Below, piece by piece: positions 38,872-45,498 of a stretch of 64,000 nt of DNA. The stretch is from Streptomyces sp. NBC_00663. Lineage in GTDB: Bacteria; Actinomycetota; Actinomycetes; Streptomycetales; Streptomycetaceae. Each line of letters starts with the position of its first letter. Positions within the stretch are counted from its first letter, which is position 1. The stretch is from assembly GCF_036226885.1 (NCBI RefSeq), contig NZ_CP109027.1, forward strand, positions 744,001 to 808,000, written 5' to 3'. The notes beneath the pieces are model-generated. The model did no database searches, was not told the origin of the DNA, and saw only the letters and a list, made by a program, of their open reading frames with translations. Position numbers and translations under genes: made by a program.

Positions 38872-38940
38872 ATGGAGGTCACCCAGCACACCCACACCGC
38901 AGCCGCGCGAGCGACCAGCTCCCCGGCTGCCACCGTCTGA
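38872..38940 (+). CDS. Ala-rich leader peptide of the AlaRS-like gene
   Basis: This 22-codon ORF starts at ATG 38872, 6 nt after a -10-like TACCGT (38860-38865), with no ribosome site, so it may be translated leaderless. Six codons are Ala (GCA GCC GCG at 38899-38907, GCG at 38911, GCT GCC at 38926-38931) and five are Thr. It ends at TGA 38940, 15 nt before a strong hairpin. Position, size and cognate codon content match a transcription-attenuation leader for the alanyl-tRNA-synthetase-like gene downstream. Thr control cannot be excluded by codons alone. Confidence 0.55.
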   Translation: MEVTQHTHTAAARATSSPAATV

Positions 38941-38979
38941 CCTCACCTCTCCCCCCGGCGGCCGGAAACGGACCGCCGG
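38899..38979 (+). promoter_or_regulatory. Candidate transcription attenuator before the AlaRS-like gene
   Basis: Segment 1 GCAGCCG (38899-38905) pairs with segment 2 CGGCTGC (38924-38930). Segment 3 CCGGCGG (38955-38961) pairs with segment 4 CCGCCGG (38973-38979), extended by CCG/CGG around a GAAA tetraloop. Segment 2 (38923-38931) can instead pair with segment 3 (38957-38965) over 9 positions with one G-U. Segment 1 consists of Ala codons and segment 2 lies just before the leader stop, the layout of a classical attenuator. Confidence 0.5.
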
Positions 38980-39049
38980 TGCAGGGTGCTCCGCCTTCCT
39001 GCGCGTCGTCGCGGTCCTTTCCGGTCCCCCGACCCGAAGGAACACCGTC

Positions 39050-40228
39050 ATGAACACGGACCGGACCCTGCGCACCTTCACCGACTTCTACGTCGAGCGC
39101 GGCCACCACCTGATCACCGGCAGCACCCTGCTCCCGCCCCCCTCGGACCCGGTGCTGTTCACCACGTCCGGCATGCACCCCCTCACCCCGTACCTGGAAG
39201 GCCGCCCGCACCCGCGGGGCCGCCGCCTGGTCAACGTCCAGCGCTGTCTGCGCACCACCGACCTCGACGAGGTCGGGGACTCCACGCATCTCACGGTCTT
39301 CGAGATGCTCGGCTCGTGGTCGCTGGGCGACTACGGCCATTCACAGAGCCTGCGCTGGGGGTACGAGCTGCTGCGCGACGGCTTCGGCATCCCCGAGGGG
39401 CGGTTGTACGTCACCGTCTTCGGCGGCGACGACCAGGTCGGCCCGGACACCGAATCGCTGCGCACCTGGGAGGAGTCGGGGGTGCCCGTGGAGTCGACCG
39501 TGGAGGACAACTGGTGGTCCAACGGGCCCGTCGGCCCGTGCGGTCCCGACTCGGAGATCTTCGTCTGGACGGGCGGCGACGGCACCCCGCCGGAGGGCAC
39601 CCCGACCACCGATCCGCGCTGGGTCGAGGTCTGGAACCACGTCAGCATGCGCTACCGCCGCCACGAGGACGGCAGCCTCTCCCCGCTGTCCCAGCCGAAC
39701 ATCGACACGGGCATGGGTCTGGAGCGTCTGCTGACCGTGCTCCAGGGCCGTGACTCGGTCTACGAGACGGATCTGTTCGAACCCTGGACGCGACTGCTCC
39801 CGCGTCTGTGGGACCTGGACGAGCTGTCGTTCCGCCTGGTCAGCGATCATCTGCGCTCCGGCGTCGTCGTCATCGGGGAGGGCGTACGCCCCTCCAACAC
39901 CGGACGCGGCTATGTCCTGCGCCGTCTGATCCGACGCCTCCTGACCACCCTCTGGCAGCAGGACCCCACGCGCACCCTGTCCGACCTGCCGCGGGAACTC
40001 GTCGACCACACCCTGGACCACTTCCGGCCGTCCGACGGCACCGACCCGGTCCTCGGCGTCCTCCTGGAAGAGGAGGACCGCTTCGGCAAGCTCCTCGACC
40101 GGGGCCACCGTGTCCTCTCCCACCCGCGGTACCAGGGGCCGCTGACCGAGGAGGACTACCACTACCTCCACGACACCCACGGACTGCCCCGCGATCTCGT
40201 CCTCGGAATGCGGAGCCTGCGCCGATGA
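39050..40228 (+). CDS. AlaRS-like synthetase lacking editing and C-Ala domains
   Basis: This 392-residue protein corresponds to the catalytic and tRNA-recognition domains of class IIc alanyl-tRNA synthetase: FVERGH-type start (TDFYVERGHHLITGSTLLPP), FTTSGMHPLTPYL, FEMLGSWSLGDYG, EVWNHVSMRYRR and NIDTGMGLERL. It ends right after the segment equivalent to YDTYGFPxDLTxEM (HDTHGLPRDLVLGM), so editing and C-Ala domains are absent. The usual RAGGKHNDLENVG block is shortened to RTTDLDEVG. GAAGGA precedes ATG 39050. It could charge tRNA, serve as a resistance copy, or activate Ala for another purpose. Confidence 0.8.
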   Translation: MNTDRTLRTFTDFYVERGHHLITGSTLLPPPSDPVLFTTSGMHPLTPYLEGRPHPRGRRLVNVQRCLRTTDLDEVGDSTHLTVFEMLGSWSLGDYGHSQSLRWGYELLRDGFGIPEGRLYVTVFGGDDQVGPDTESLRTWEESGVPVESTVEDNWWSNGPVGPCGPDSEIFVWTGGDGTPPEGTPTTDPRWVEVWNHVSMRYRRHEDGSLSPLSQPNIDTGMGLERLLTVLQGRDSVYETDLFEPWTRLLPRLWDLDELSFRLVSDHLRSGVVVIGEGVRPSNTGRGYVLRRLIRRLLTTLWQQDPTRTLSDLPRELVDHTLDHFRPSDGTDPVLGVLLEEEDRFGKLLDRGHRVLSHPRYQGPLTEEDYHYLHDTHGLPRDLVLGMRSLRR

Positions 40229-40255
40229 GCCGCCGTACATGATCGTGACCAGGTC

Positions 40256-40287
40256 CCCCGGCCGCGTTAACCCTCGTGCGGCCGGGG
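40256..40287 (+). terminator. Terminator of the AlaRS-like gene
   Basis: CCCCGGCCGC (40256-40265) and GCGGCCGGGG (40278-40287) form a perfect 10-bp stem with a 12-nt loop, 27 bp after the stop codon. Confidence 0.75.
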
Positions 40288-40348
40288 CACTCGGGGGCCG
40301 CGGCGGCTTCCCTCCCGGAGTCGCCCGGTCCAACCGGAGGTGGAGAGC

Positions 40349-40912
40349 ATGGGGCACGGTGGAAACGTCATCGACGAACTGGTCGCCGATCACCGCGAGG
40401 TCGAGGAGTTCTTCGGTCGCATCGAGGCGCTGCCCTCCGGCGACAAGGACCGCAAGGTCCATGCCGACCAGGCCACCATCGAGCTGGTCCGGCACTCGGT
40501 CGCCGAGGAGGCCTATCTGTACCCCGCCGTGCGGGAGCATCTGGCGAACGGGAACACCCTCGCCGACCGGGAGATCGAGGACCACTCCAAGGCGGAGCAG
40601 CTCATGAAGGACCTGGAGTCCTGCGACGCGGGCGACCCGGAGTTCGACCGGATCGTCGGCGAGCTGATGACCGAGGTGCGCGCGCACATCGCCGACGAGG
40701 AGGAGAACCTGTTCCCCCAGCTCCGCGCCGTGTGTCCGCCGGAGCGCCTGGACGAGCTGGGCGAGAAGATCCGCATGGCCAAGAAGGTGGCGCCGACCCG
40801 GCCGCACCCGTCCACCCCGAGCGAGCCCCCGGCGAACAAGCTGCTCGCGCCGGGCCTGGGTCTCGTCGACCGGATGCGCGACGCGCTGACGGGCCGAGGC
40901 AAGGAGAGCTGA
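40349..40912 (+). CDS. Hemerythrin HHE-domain protein
   Basis: This 187-residue helical protein shows the diiron ligands of the HHE family: His in ADHREVEEFF, His-Glu in RHSVAEEAYLYPAV, His in EDHSKAEQLM, and His-Glu in HIADEEENLFPQL. Such proteins bind O2, NO or act in oxidative stress. ATG 40349 has GGAGG 8 nt upstream, better than GTG 40340. The C-terminal 45 residues are Pro/Lys-rich. It lies between the two synthetase units but is separated from the first by a terminator. Confidence 0.88.
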   Translation: MGHGGNVIDELVADHREVEEFFGRIEALPSGDKDRKVHADQATIELVRHSVAEEAYLYPAVREHLANGNTLADREIEDHSKAEQLMKDLESCDAGDPEFDRIVGELMTEVRAHIADEEENLFPQLRAVCPPERLDELGEKIRMAKKVAPTRPHPSTPSEPPANKLLAPGLGLVDRMRDALTGRGKES

Positions 40913-40923
40913 CCGGGACCGTC

Positions 40924-41448
40924 TCAGGCGACGAGCCGCTCCAGCGGCTCGCGCGGCTCGAGAACGTCCAGGAGCCGCGCACGATGCAGCTCCGCCACGG
41001 GCGCGACCAGGTCGGGATGGCGCAGCAGAGCCGCCGCCCCCTGGTCGCGCTCGTCCGGCGCGACCAGCCGCCGGAACTCCACCGGCGTCCCGGACAGGTG
41101 CTCGCCCTCCCCCACCGCGGCCGTGGCCAGGCGGGCCAGCTCCGGGTCGGTGAGCAGACAGGCGGCCCAGCTCGCGACGACCTCGTCCACCCAGGTACGC
41201 CAGGCGTCCTCCTCCCGGAGCGGGCCCGCGCCCGTGACCCCGTCGAGCCGCGCCGAACCGCCCGGTCCCGCCAGCTCGACCAGCCCGGCGTCCATCGTCG
41301 TCGGGTAGCACAGCCATGCCGCGACCGTGACGGCCTGCCGCGCCTGCGCCTCGCACAGGGCGGCGGCCAGGGCGCCGCCCGGCGCGGGATAGGCGCGGGT
41401 CAGCCACTGAGCGGTCGCCGCGATGACCGGGGAGAGATCTGCCTGCAC
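40924..41448 (-). CDS. Hypothetical protein, actinomycete-type
   Basis: This 174-residue, mostly helical, Ala-rich protein starts at GTG 41448 with no clear ribosome site. I see no signal peptide, membrane helix or known motif. Its codon usage is normal for the window, and it lies 88 bp downstream of metG on the same strand, so it may be the last gene of that unit. Function unknown. Confidence 0.6.
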   Translation of the reverse strand: MQADLSPVIAATAQWLTRAYPAPGGALAAALCEAQARQAVTVAAWLCYPTTMDAGLVELAGPGGSARLDGVTGAGPLREEDAWRTWVDEVVASWAACLLTDPELARLATAAVGEGEHLSGTPVEFRRLVAPDERDQGAAALLRHPDLVAPVAELHRARLLDVLEPREPLERLVA

Positions 41449-41536
41449 TGCGGGACCGTCCGAACTGCCGTGTAAAGGGGTGCGGAAAAGGTAGCCCGCG
41501 CGGCGGCACCACGGCGAAAACTCGGGAAAAAAGAGG

Positions 41537-43060
41537 TCAGCGCCACTCCCGGAGCCGGGCGAACAGCGGTTCCGCCTCCGGGAGCGTGCCGTCCACGGGG
41601 GTGATGTGCCGGACGATCCGTGCCGCCGCTCCCGGCACGAAGGGCCGCAGTTCGTCGCCCAGGACCCGGCATGCCCCGACCAGCGCGGCGAGGACCGCGT
41701 CGAGGCGTTCGGCCGCGTCGGTGTTGCCCTGCCGTTCCGCCCGGGCCAGTTCCCAGGGCCGGGTGGTGTCGATGCAGCGGTTGGCCTCTTCCACGATGTC
41801 CCAGGCGGCGTCGACGGCCCGCCGGAAGTCGAAGTCGGCCAGCGCGGTGTCGATCCGCCCGGGTGCCGCCCGGCACACGTCGAGCAGCGGCGTCACCGCG
41901 AACCGGTCGGCGCCGAGCTCCGGTACGGCCCCGCCGCGATAACGGTGGACCATGGTCACGATCCGGTGGACCAGGTTGCCCAGTCCCCCGGCGAAGTCTG
42001 CGTCGGCACGGGCGATCAGCCGCTCGACGGTGAAGTCGGCGTCCCCGACCCGGGGTACGTCGCGCAGCAGCCACCACCGCACGGCGTCCGTGCCGTACGC
42101 GGTGGTCAGGGCGACCGGGTCGACGGCGGTCCCGTTCCCGGACTTGCTGATCTTTTGCCCGGCGACGGTGAGGTAGTCGTGGACGAGGATGTCGGTCGGC
42201 AGCGGCAGGCCCGCCGACAGCAGCATGGCCGGCCAGTACACGGCGTGGAACCGTACGACGCCCTTGCCGGCCAGGTGGACGCGGCGGTCCCCGGCGGCCC
42301 ACCACCGCTCGTACGCGGGGTCGTCGGTGCCGTAGCCGAGGCTGGTGACGTAGTTGCCGAGGGCGTCCCACCAGACGTAGACGACCTGCTGGGGATCGTC
42401 GGGGACGGGGATGCCCCAGCCGTGGGCGCGGGTGTGGGAGCGGGAGACGGAGAAGTCGTGCAGCCCGCTGTCGATGAGCGCGAGGACCTCGTTGCGGCGG
42501 GCGGCGGGCTCGATGCGCAGCGCGCCGCTGGTGATCAGTTCGCGGAGCCGGTCGGCGTGGCGGGAGAGTCTGAAGAACCAGTTCTCCTCGGCGATGGGCT
42601 GCGGCTCGGTGCCGTGTTCGACGCACCTGCCGTCGACCAGTTCGTCCGGCGTCCAGAACTGCTCGCAGCCCACGCAGTACAGCCCCTCGTACTCCTTGCG
42701 GTACAGGTCGCCGGCCTCCGCGCAGCGGCGCCACAGCCGTTCCACCCCCGCACGGTGCCGGGGGTCGCTGCTGGTGCGGATGAAGTCGTCGAAGGAGAGC
42801 GCCAGCGGGTCGCGCAGGGCGGCGAACGCGTCGGCGTTGCGGTCGACGAACTCCCACACGGGGACGCCCTCGGCCTCCGCGGCCAGCACGTTCTTGAGCG
42901 AGTTGTCGTCGGTGCCGCTCAGCAGACGGACGTCGTCGCCCCGCCCGCGGCGGTGCCGGGCAAGGGTGTCGGCCTGCACCAGCTCCAGGGCGAAGCCCAG
43001 GTGCGGGCGGGCGTTGACGTACGGAATGGTCGTGGTGATGTAGTGGCGTGATGCGGTCAT
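41537..43060 (-). CDS. metG: Methionyl-tRNA synthetase, second type
   Basis: This 507-residue class I synthetase has the HIGH-like PHLGF (about residue 20), the TDDNSLKN block, a zinc knuckle starting CVGCEQFW, and KISKS (about 300). It stops without the C-terminal dimerisation domain. The N-terminal SGTDDNSLKNVLAAEAEGVPV region differs from the main Streptomyces MetRS (which has ATDEHGTPAELAA), so this is probably an extra paralogue. GGGAGG precedes ATG 43060. A 17-codon leader with tandem Met codons and an attenuator-like hairpin lie upstream. Confidence 0.85.
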   Translation of the reverse strand: MTASRHYITTTIPYVNARPHLGFALELVQADTLARHRRGRGDDVRLLSGTDDNSLKNVLAAEAEGVPVWEFVDRNADAFAALRDPLALSFDDFIRTSSDPRHRAGVERLWRRCAEAGDLYRKEYEGLYCVGCEQFWTPDELVDGRCVEHGTEPQPIAEENWFFRLSRHADRLRELITSGALRIEPAARRNEVLALIDSGLHDFSVSRSHTRAHGWGIPVPDDPQQVVYVWWDALGNYVTSLGYGTDDPAYERWWAAGDRRVHLAGKGVVRFHAVYWPAMLLSAGLPLPTDILVHDYLTVAGQKISKSGNGTAVDPVALTTAYGTDAVRWWLLRDVPRVGDADFTVERLIARADADFAGGLGNLVHRIVTMVHRYRGGAVPELGADRFAVTPLLDVCRAAPGRIDTALADFDFRRAVDAAWDIVEEANRCIDTTRPWELARAERQGNTDAAERLDAVLAALVGACRVLGDELRPFVPGAAARIVRHITPVDGTLPEAEPLFARLREWR

Positions 43061-43102
43061 CGGTCCTCCCGCCGGTACCGGGACCTGGTCCGCACACGCG
43101 TC

Positions 43103-43166
43103 GAGGCCCCGTCCCGGGGCCTCGGATTCGGTACGCGTCCGTGCTCAGCAGCCCCAGTGCGGGGGC
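43103..43166 (-). promoter_or_regulatory. Candidate transcription attenuator before metG
   Basis: On the minus strand, segment 1 GCCCC (43166-43162), directly after two Met codons, pairs with segment 2 GGGGC (43155-43151). Segment 3 GAGGCCCCG (43123-43115) pairs perfectly with segment 4 CGGGGCCTC (43111-43103), a 9-bp stem with a 3-nt loop. Segment 2 can instead pair with GCCCC in segment 3 (43120-43116). Segment 2 lies 3 nt before the leader stop. This is the standard four-segment attenuator order. Confidence 0.55.
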
Positions 43167-43198
43167 ATCATCCGGTGCTGAGTCGAAGGCGTGATCAT
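43145..43198 (-). CDS. Leader peptide with tandem Met codons upstream of metG
   Basis: ATG 43198 encodes the 17-residue MITPSTQHRMMPPHWGC and stops at 43145. Two adjacent ATG codons (43171-43166) precede the first stem of the attenuator. No ribosome site is present, but TAGCCT lies 7 nt upstream of the ATG as a possible -10, so leaderless translation is likely. Cognate tandem codons before a methionyl-tRNA synthetase gene strongly suggest attenuation control. Confidence 0.6.
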   Translation of the reverse strand: MITPSTQHRMMPPHWGC

Positions 43199-43287
43199 GG
43201 GGTCGAGGCTAGCAAGGGGGCCCGGCCGCGGACATCTCCTTTTCGGCGTCCGCCGCAGCCGATGCCGTTGCTCTAGGGTCGGGCACC

Positions 43288-43575
43288 ATGACGGTGCAAC
43301 TGTGCGTACTCCTCTGGGCCCGGCCGGGCGCCTCGGCCGCGCTCACCGCGTACGAGGACAAGGTGCTGGCGCTGCTCGGTGACCATGGCGGGCGGCTGGT
43401 GCAGCGGGCGCGGGCGGACGGGGCCGAGGGCAGGCCGGACGAGGTGCAGCTGATCGAGTTCGCGGCGCGGGCCGGGTACGAGGGGTTCCTGGACGACCCG
43501 CGCCGGACGGTGCTTGCGGACGAGCGTGACGCGGCTGTGGCCCGCACCGATCTCTATCCGGTCGAGCTCGTCTGA
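43288..43575 (+). CDS. Small conserved protein, DUF1330-like fold
   Basis: This 95-residue cytosolic protein (LCVLLWARPGASAALTAYED, VQLIEFAARAGYEGFLDDPR in the second half) looks like a small ferredoxin-like alpha/beta-barrel protein of the DUF1330 kind. No catalytic residue can be named. TAGGGT at 43272 may be a -10; there is no strong ribosome site. It is convergent with the glycoside hydrolase gene, 10 bp apart. Confidence 0.65.
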   Translation: MTVQLCVLLWARPGASAALTAYEDKVLALLGDHGGRLVQRARADGAEGRPDEVQLIEFAARAGYEGFLDDPRRTVLADERDAAVARTDLYPVELV

Positions 43576-43585
43576 CCGCTTCCCG

Positions 43586-45427
43586 TCAGCTCTTGCCGAG
43601 GAGCCGCCAGATCTGGTTCCTCTTGGTGCTGAGCACGCTCGCCGCGTCGCACGTCCACTGGTGGACCGGCGCCCCGGCCGTGGTGGAGACGTTGCTGACG
43701 TCCACGCACTTGCCGCTGTGCACGGCGACGAGCTGGTAGTCCTTGCCGTTGCCGAGTGCGGTGACGGGGTGGAGCGTGAACTGCTGGTTGGTACCGCCGT
43801 TGCAGGTGTACTGGGTGACGGCGGCACCGTCCGCGGTGGACGCCTGCCGGACGTCGAGGCACTTGCCGCTCAGCTCGTTCACCACGGTGTAGGTGTTGGT
43901 CTTCCCCGCCACCGGCTTGAGGTCGAGCATCTGCTGGTAGCCGCCCTCGCAGTACCACTGCTGGTACTGGGTGCCGTCGGCGGTGCTCAGGTCGGTGTCG
44001 TCCAGGCACTGCCCGCTGTTCTGGCTGACCGCTACGGTGGAGACGGTGGTGTTGGACGGCGGGAGCAGGGTGACGGTGTAACCGTCCTTGGCGTTGGTCC
44101 AGGGAAGGCTCACCGAGGCCGCGTTGCCGCTGACGGTGAGGGTGGTGTCGGCGATCGTCTCGGGACCGGCCACCGCGGCACCGTTGTTGTGGGGGACGCG
44201 CTGGACGACGGCACGGACCCTGCCGCTCTCCACCACGGACGTGGTGTTGAGGCCCGTGAGGTTGACGATGACCGTGCCGGTGTTGCCGTTGCTGCCGAGC
44301 AGGATCTTGGCGTTCTTGGCGGTGTTGTCCTTGGTGGCGAGGCCGTCGGTGCCCGTGCCCGGGACGAGGTTGACGATGTTGCCGCTCTGGGAGCCGTAGT
44401 ACCGGTACATGAACCACTCGCCCAGCGGCAGATACTGCCCCGCGCTGTTCTTGGTCAGGAGGTTGGCCTCGTTGTCGTGCAGCCCGTTGCCGGAGGCCCA
44501 GTTGCCGCGCAGCCCGTCGGCACCGGCCCGCTCCAGCCGCCCGATGAACCAGGCGCCGCCGCCCGGGGACTGCATGGAGAGGGTGGCGTACTCGTTGATC
44601 TGGTACGGACGGGTGTGGGTCAACCCGGCTGCGGCGAGCGTGGAGTTGGCGCGGCCGACGTCGGTGGCCGGGTCGCCGGGTTCGTCGTGCCAGCTGTAAA
44701 TGTCCGGGGCGGCGTTGTTGGCCTTGACGTAGTTCAGATACGTCGTCCACCAGGTGTTGGAGGCGTTGGGCTGGCTCGCCGAACTCGGCCCGACGATCAG
44801 CTGATCGGGGAACGCGGCCCGCACGCGGGCGTGGAAACGCGACCACATCTGGAGGTACTGGCTCTGCGAGGCGCCCCAGAAGATGTTCAGGTCGGGCTCG
44901 TTCCACAGGTCCCACTGGACCGTCATGTTGTTGGCGCGGACGTCGTTGACGAGTTGGGTGACGAAATTGTCGAACTGCGTCCAGTCGCCGTTGTCACCGG
45001 GCCAGCCCTGGCTGGTGGTGCCGTCGGCGCCCCACAGGTCGTGCGGGAGCAGCACGAACGTGCCGCCGAGGGCGACGGTGCGCTTGTACTGGGCGAGTGT
45101 GGAGTTCCAGCGGGTCCGGTAGTCGGCGAGGCTGGTGGCGTAGCCGCCGCTGTTGAGCTGGGCGCCGCCGGCCCGCATGGAGTGCCACTTGATGTCCTTG
45201 AAGAAGTGGTCCTGCGGGAGTGAGCCGTTGGGCGTCATGCCGTAGATCATTCCGGAGGCGTGGTAGGTGGGGGCGCCTCCGGCGGTGGCGAAGTCGACGG
45301 TGACGCTGGTGTCCGCGGCCTGTGAGGGGGCTGCGGGCAGCAGGGTCGTGGCCAGGGCGGTCAGGAGGACGGCGACGGAGGCAGTGACTCGGCGGCCGGA
45401 TCTGCCGGGCGTCCAGGGCGATTTCAC
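43586..45427 (-). CDS. Secreted clan-A glycoside hydrolase with C-terminal ricin-type lectin (CBM13)
   Basis: This 613-residue secreted enzyme has a signal peptide (1 to about 38, AAPSQAADT), a TIM-barrel hydrolase domain (about 45-385) with likely acid/base E177 (DLWNEPDLN) and nucleophile E279 (QINEYATL), a beta-sandwich (about 390-480), and a ricin B-type trefoil (about 485-613) with repeated GKCLDV/Q-x-W motifs. The family resembles GH39-like beta-glycosidases; the exact family and substrate are unresolved. GTG 45427 has CAGGAG upstream. A terminator separates it from the preceding hydrolase gene. Confidence 0.85.
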   Translation of the reverse strand: MKSPWTPGRSGRRVTASVAVLLTALATTLLPAAPSQAADTSVTVDFATAGGAPTYHASGMIYGMTPNGSLPQDHFFKDIKWHSMRAGGAQLNSGGYATSLADYRTRWNSTLAQYKRTVALGGTFVLLPHDLWGADGTTSQGWPGDNGDWTQFDNFVTQLVNDVRANNMTVQWDLWNEPDLNIFWGASQSQYLQMWSRFHARVRAAFPDQLIVGPSSASQPNASNTWWTTYLNYVKANNAAPDIYSWHDEPGDPATDVGRANSTLAAAGLTHTRPYQINEYATLSMQSPGGGAWFIGRLERAGADGLRGNWASGNGLHDNEANLLTKNSAGQYLPLGEWFMYRYYGSQSGNIVNLVPGTGTDGLATKDNTAKNAKILLGSNGNTGTVIVNLTGLNTTSVVESGRVRAVVQRVPHNNGAAVAGPETIADTTLTVSGNAASVSLPWTNAKDGYTVTLLPPSNTTVSTVAVSQNSGQCLDDTDLSTADGTQYQQWYCEGGYQQMLDLKPVAGKTNTYTVVNELSGKCLDVRQASTADGAAVTQYTCNGGTNQQFTLHPVTALGNGKDYQLVAVHSGKCVDVSNVSTTAGAPVHQWTCDAASVLSTKRNQIWRLLGKS

Positions 45428-45455
45428 AGTGCGGCTCCTGCAAGGGTGGGGTGGT

Positions 45456-45479
45456 CCCCGGGCCCGGTCAGGCCCGGGG
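45456..45479 (-). terminator. Terminator after the GH63-like gene
   Basis: CCCCGGGCC (45456-45464) and GGCCCGGGG (45471-45479) form a perfect 9-bp stem with a 6-nt loop, 20 bp after the stop at 45499. Confidence 0.7.
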
Positions 45480-45498
45480 TGGTGCAGGAGGCGGCCGG

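Noticed and set aside
40924-41448. Considered as part of the attenuated metG transcript with a synthetase-related role
   Set aside because: It may be co-transcribed, but no domain links it to translation, so no function was assigned.
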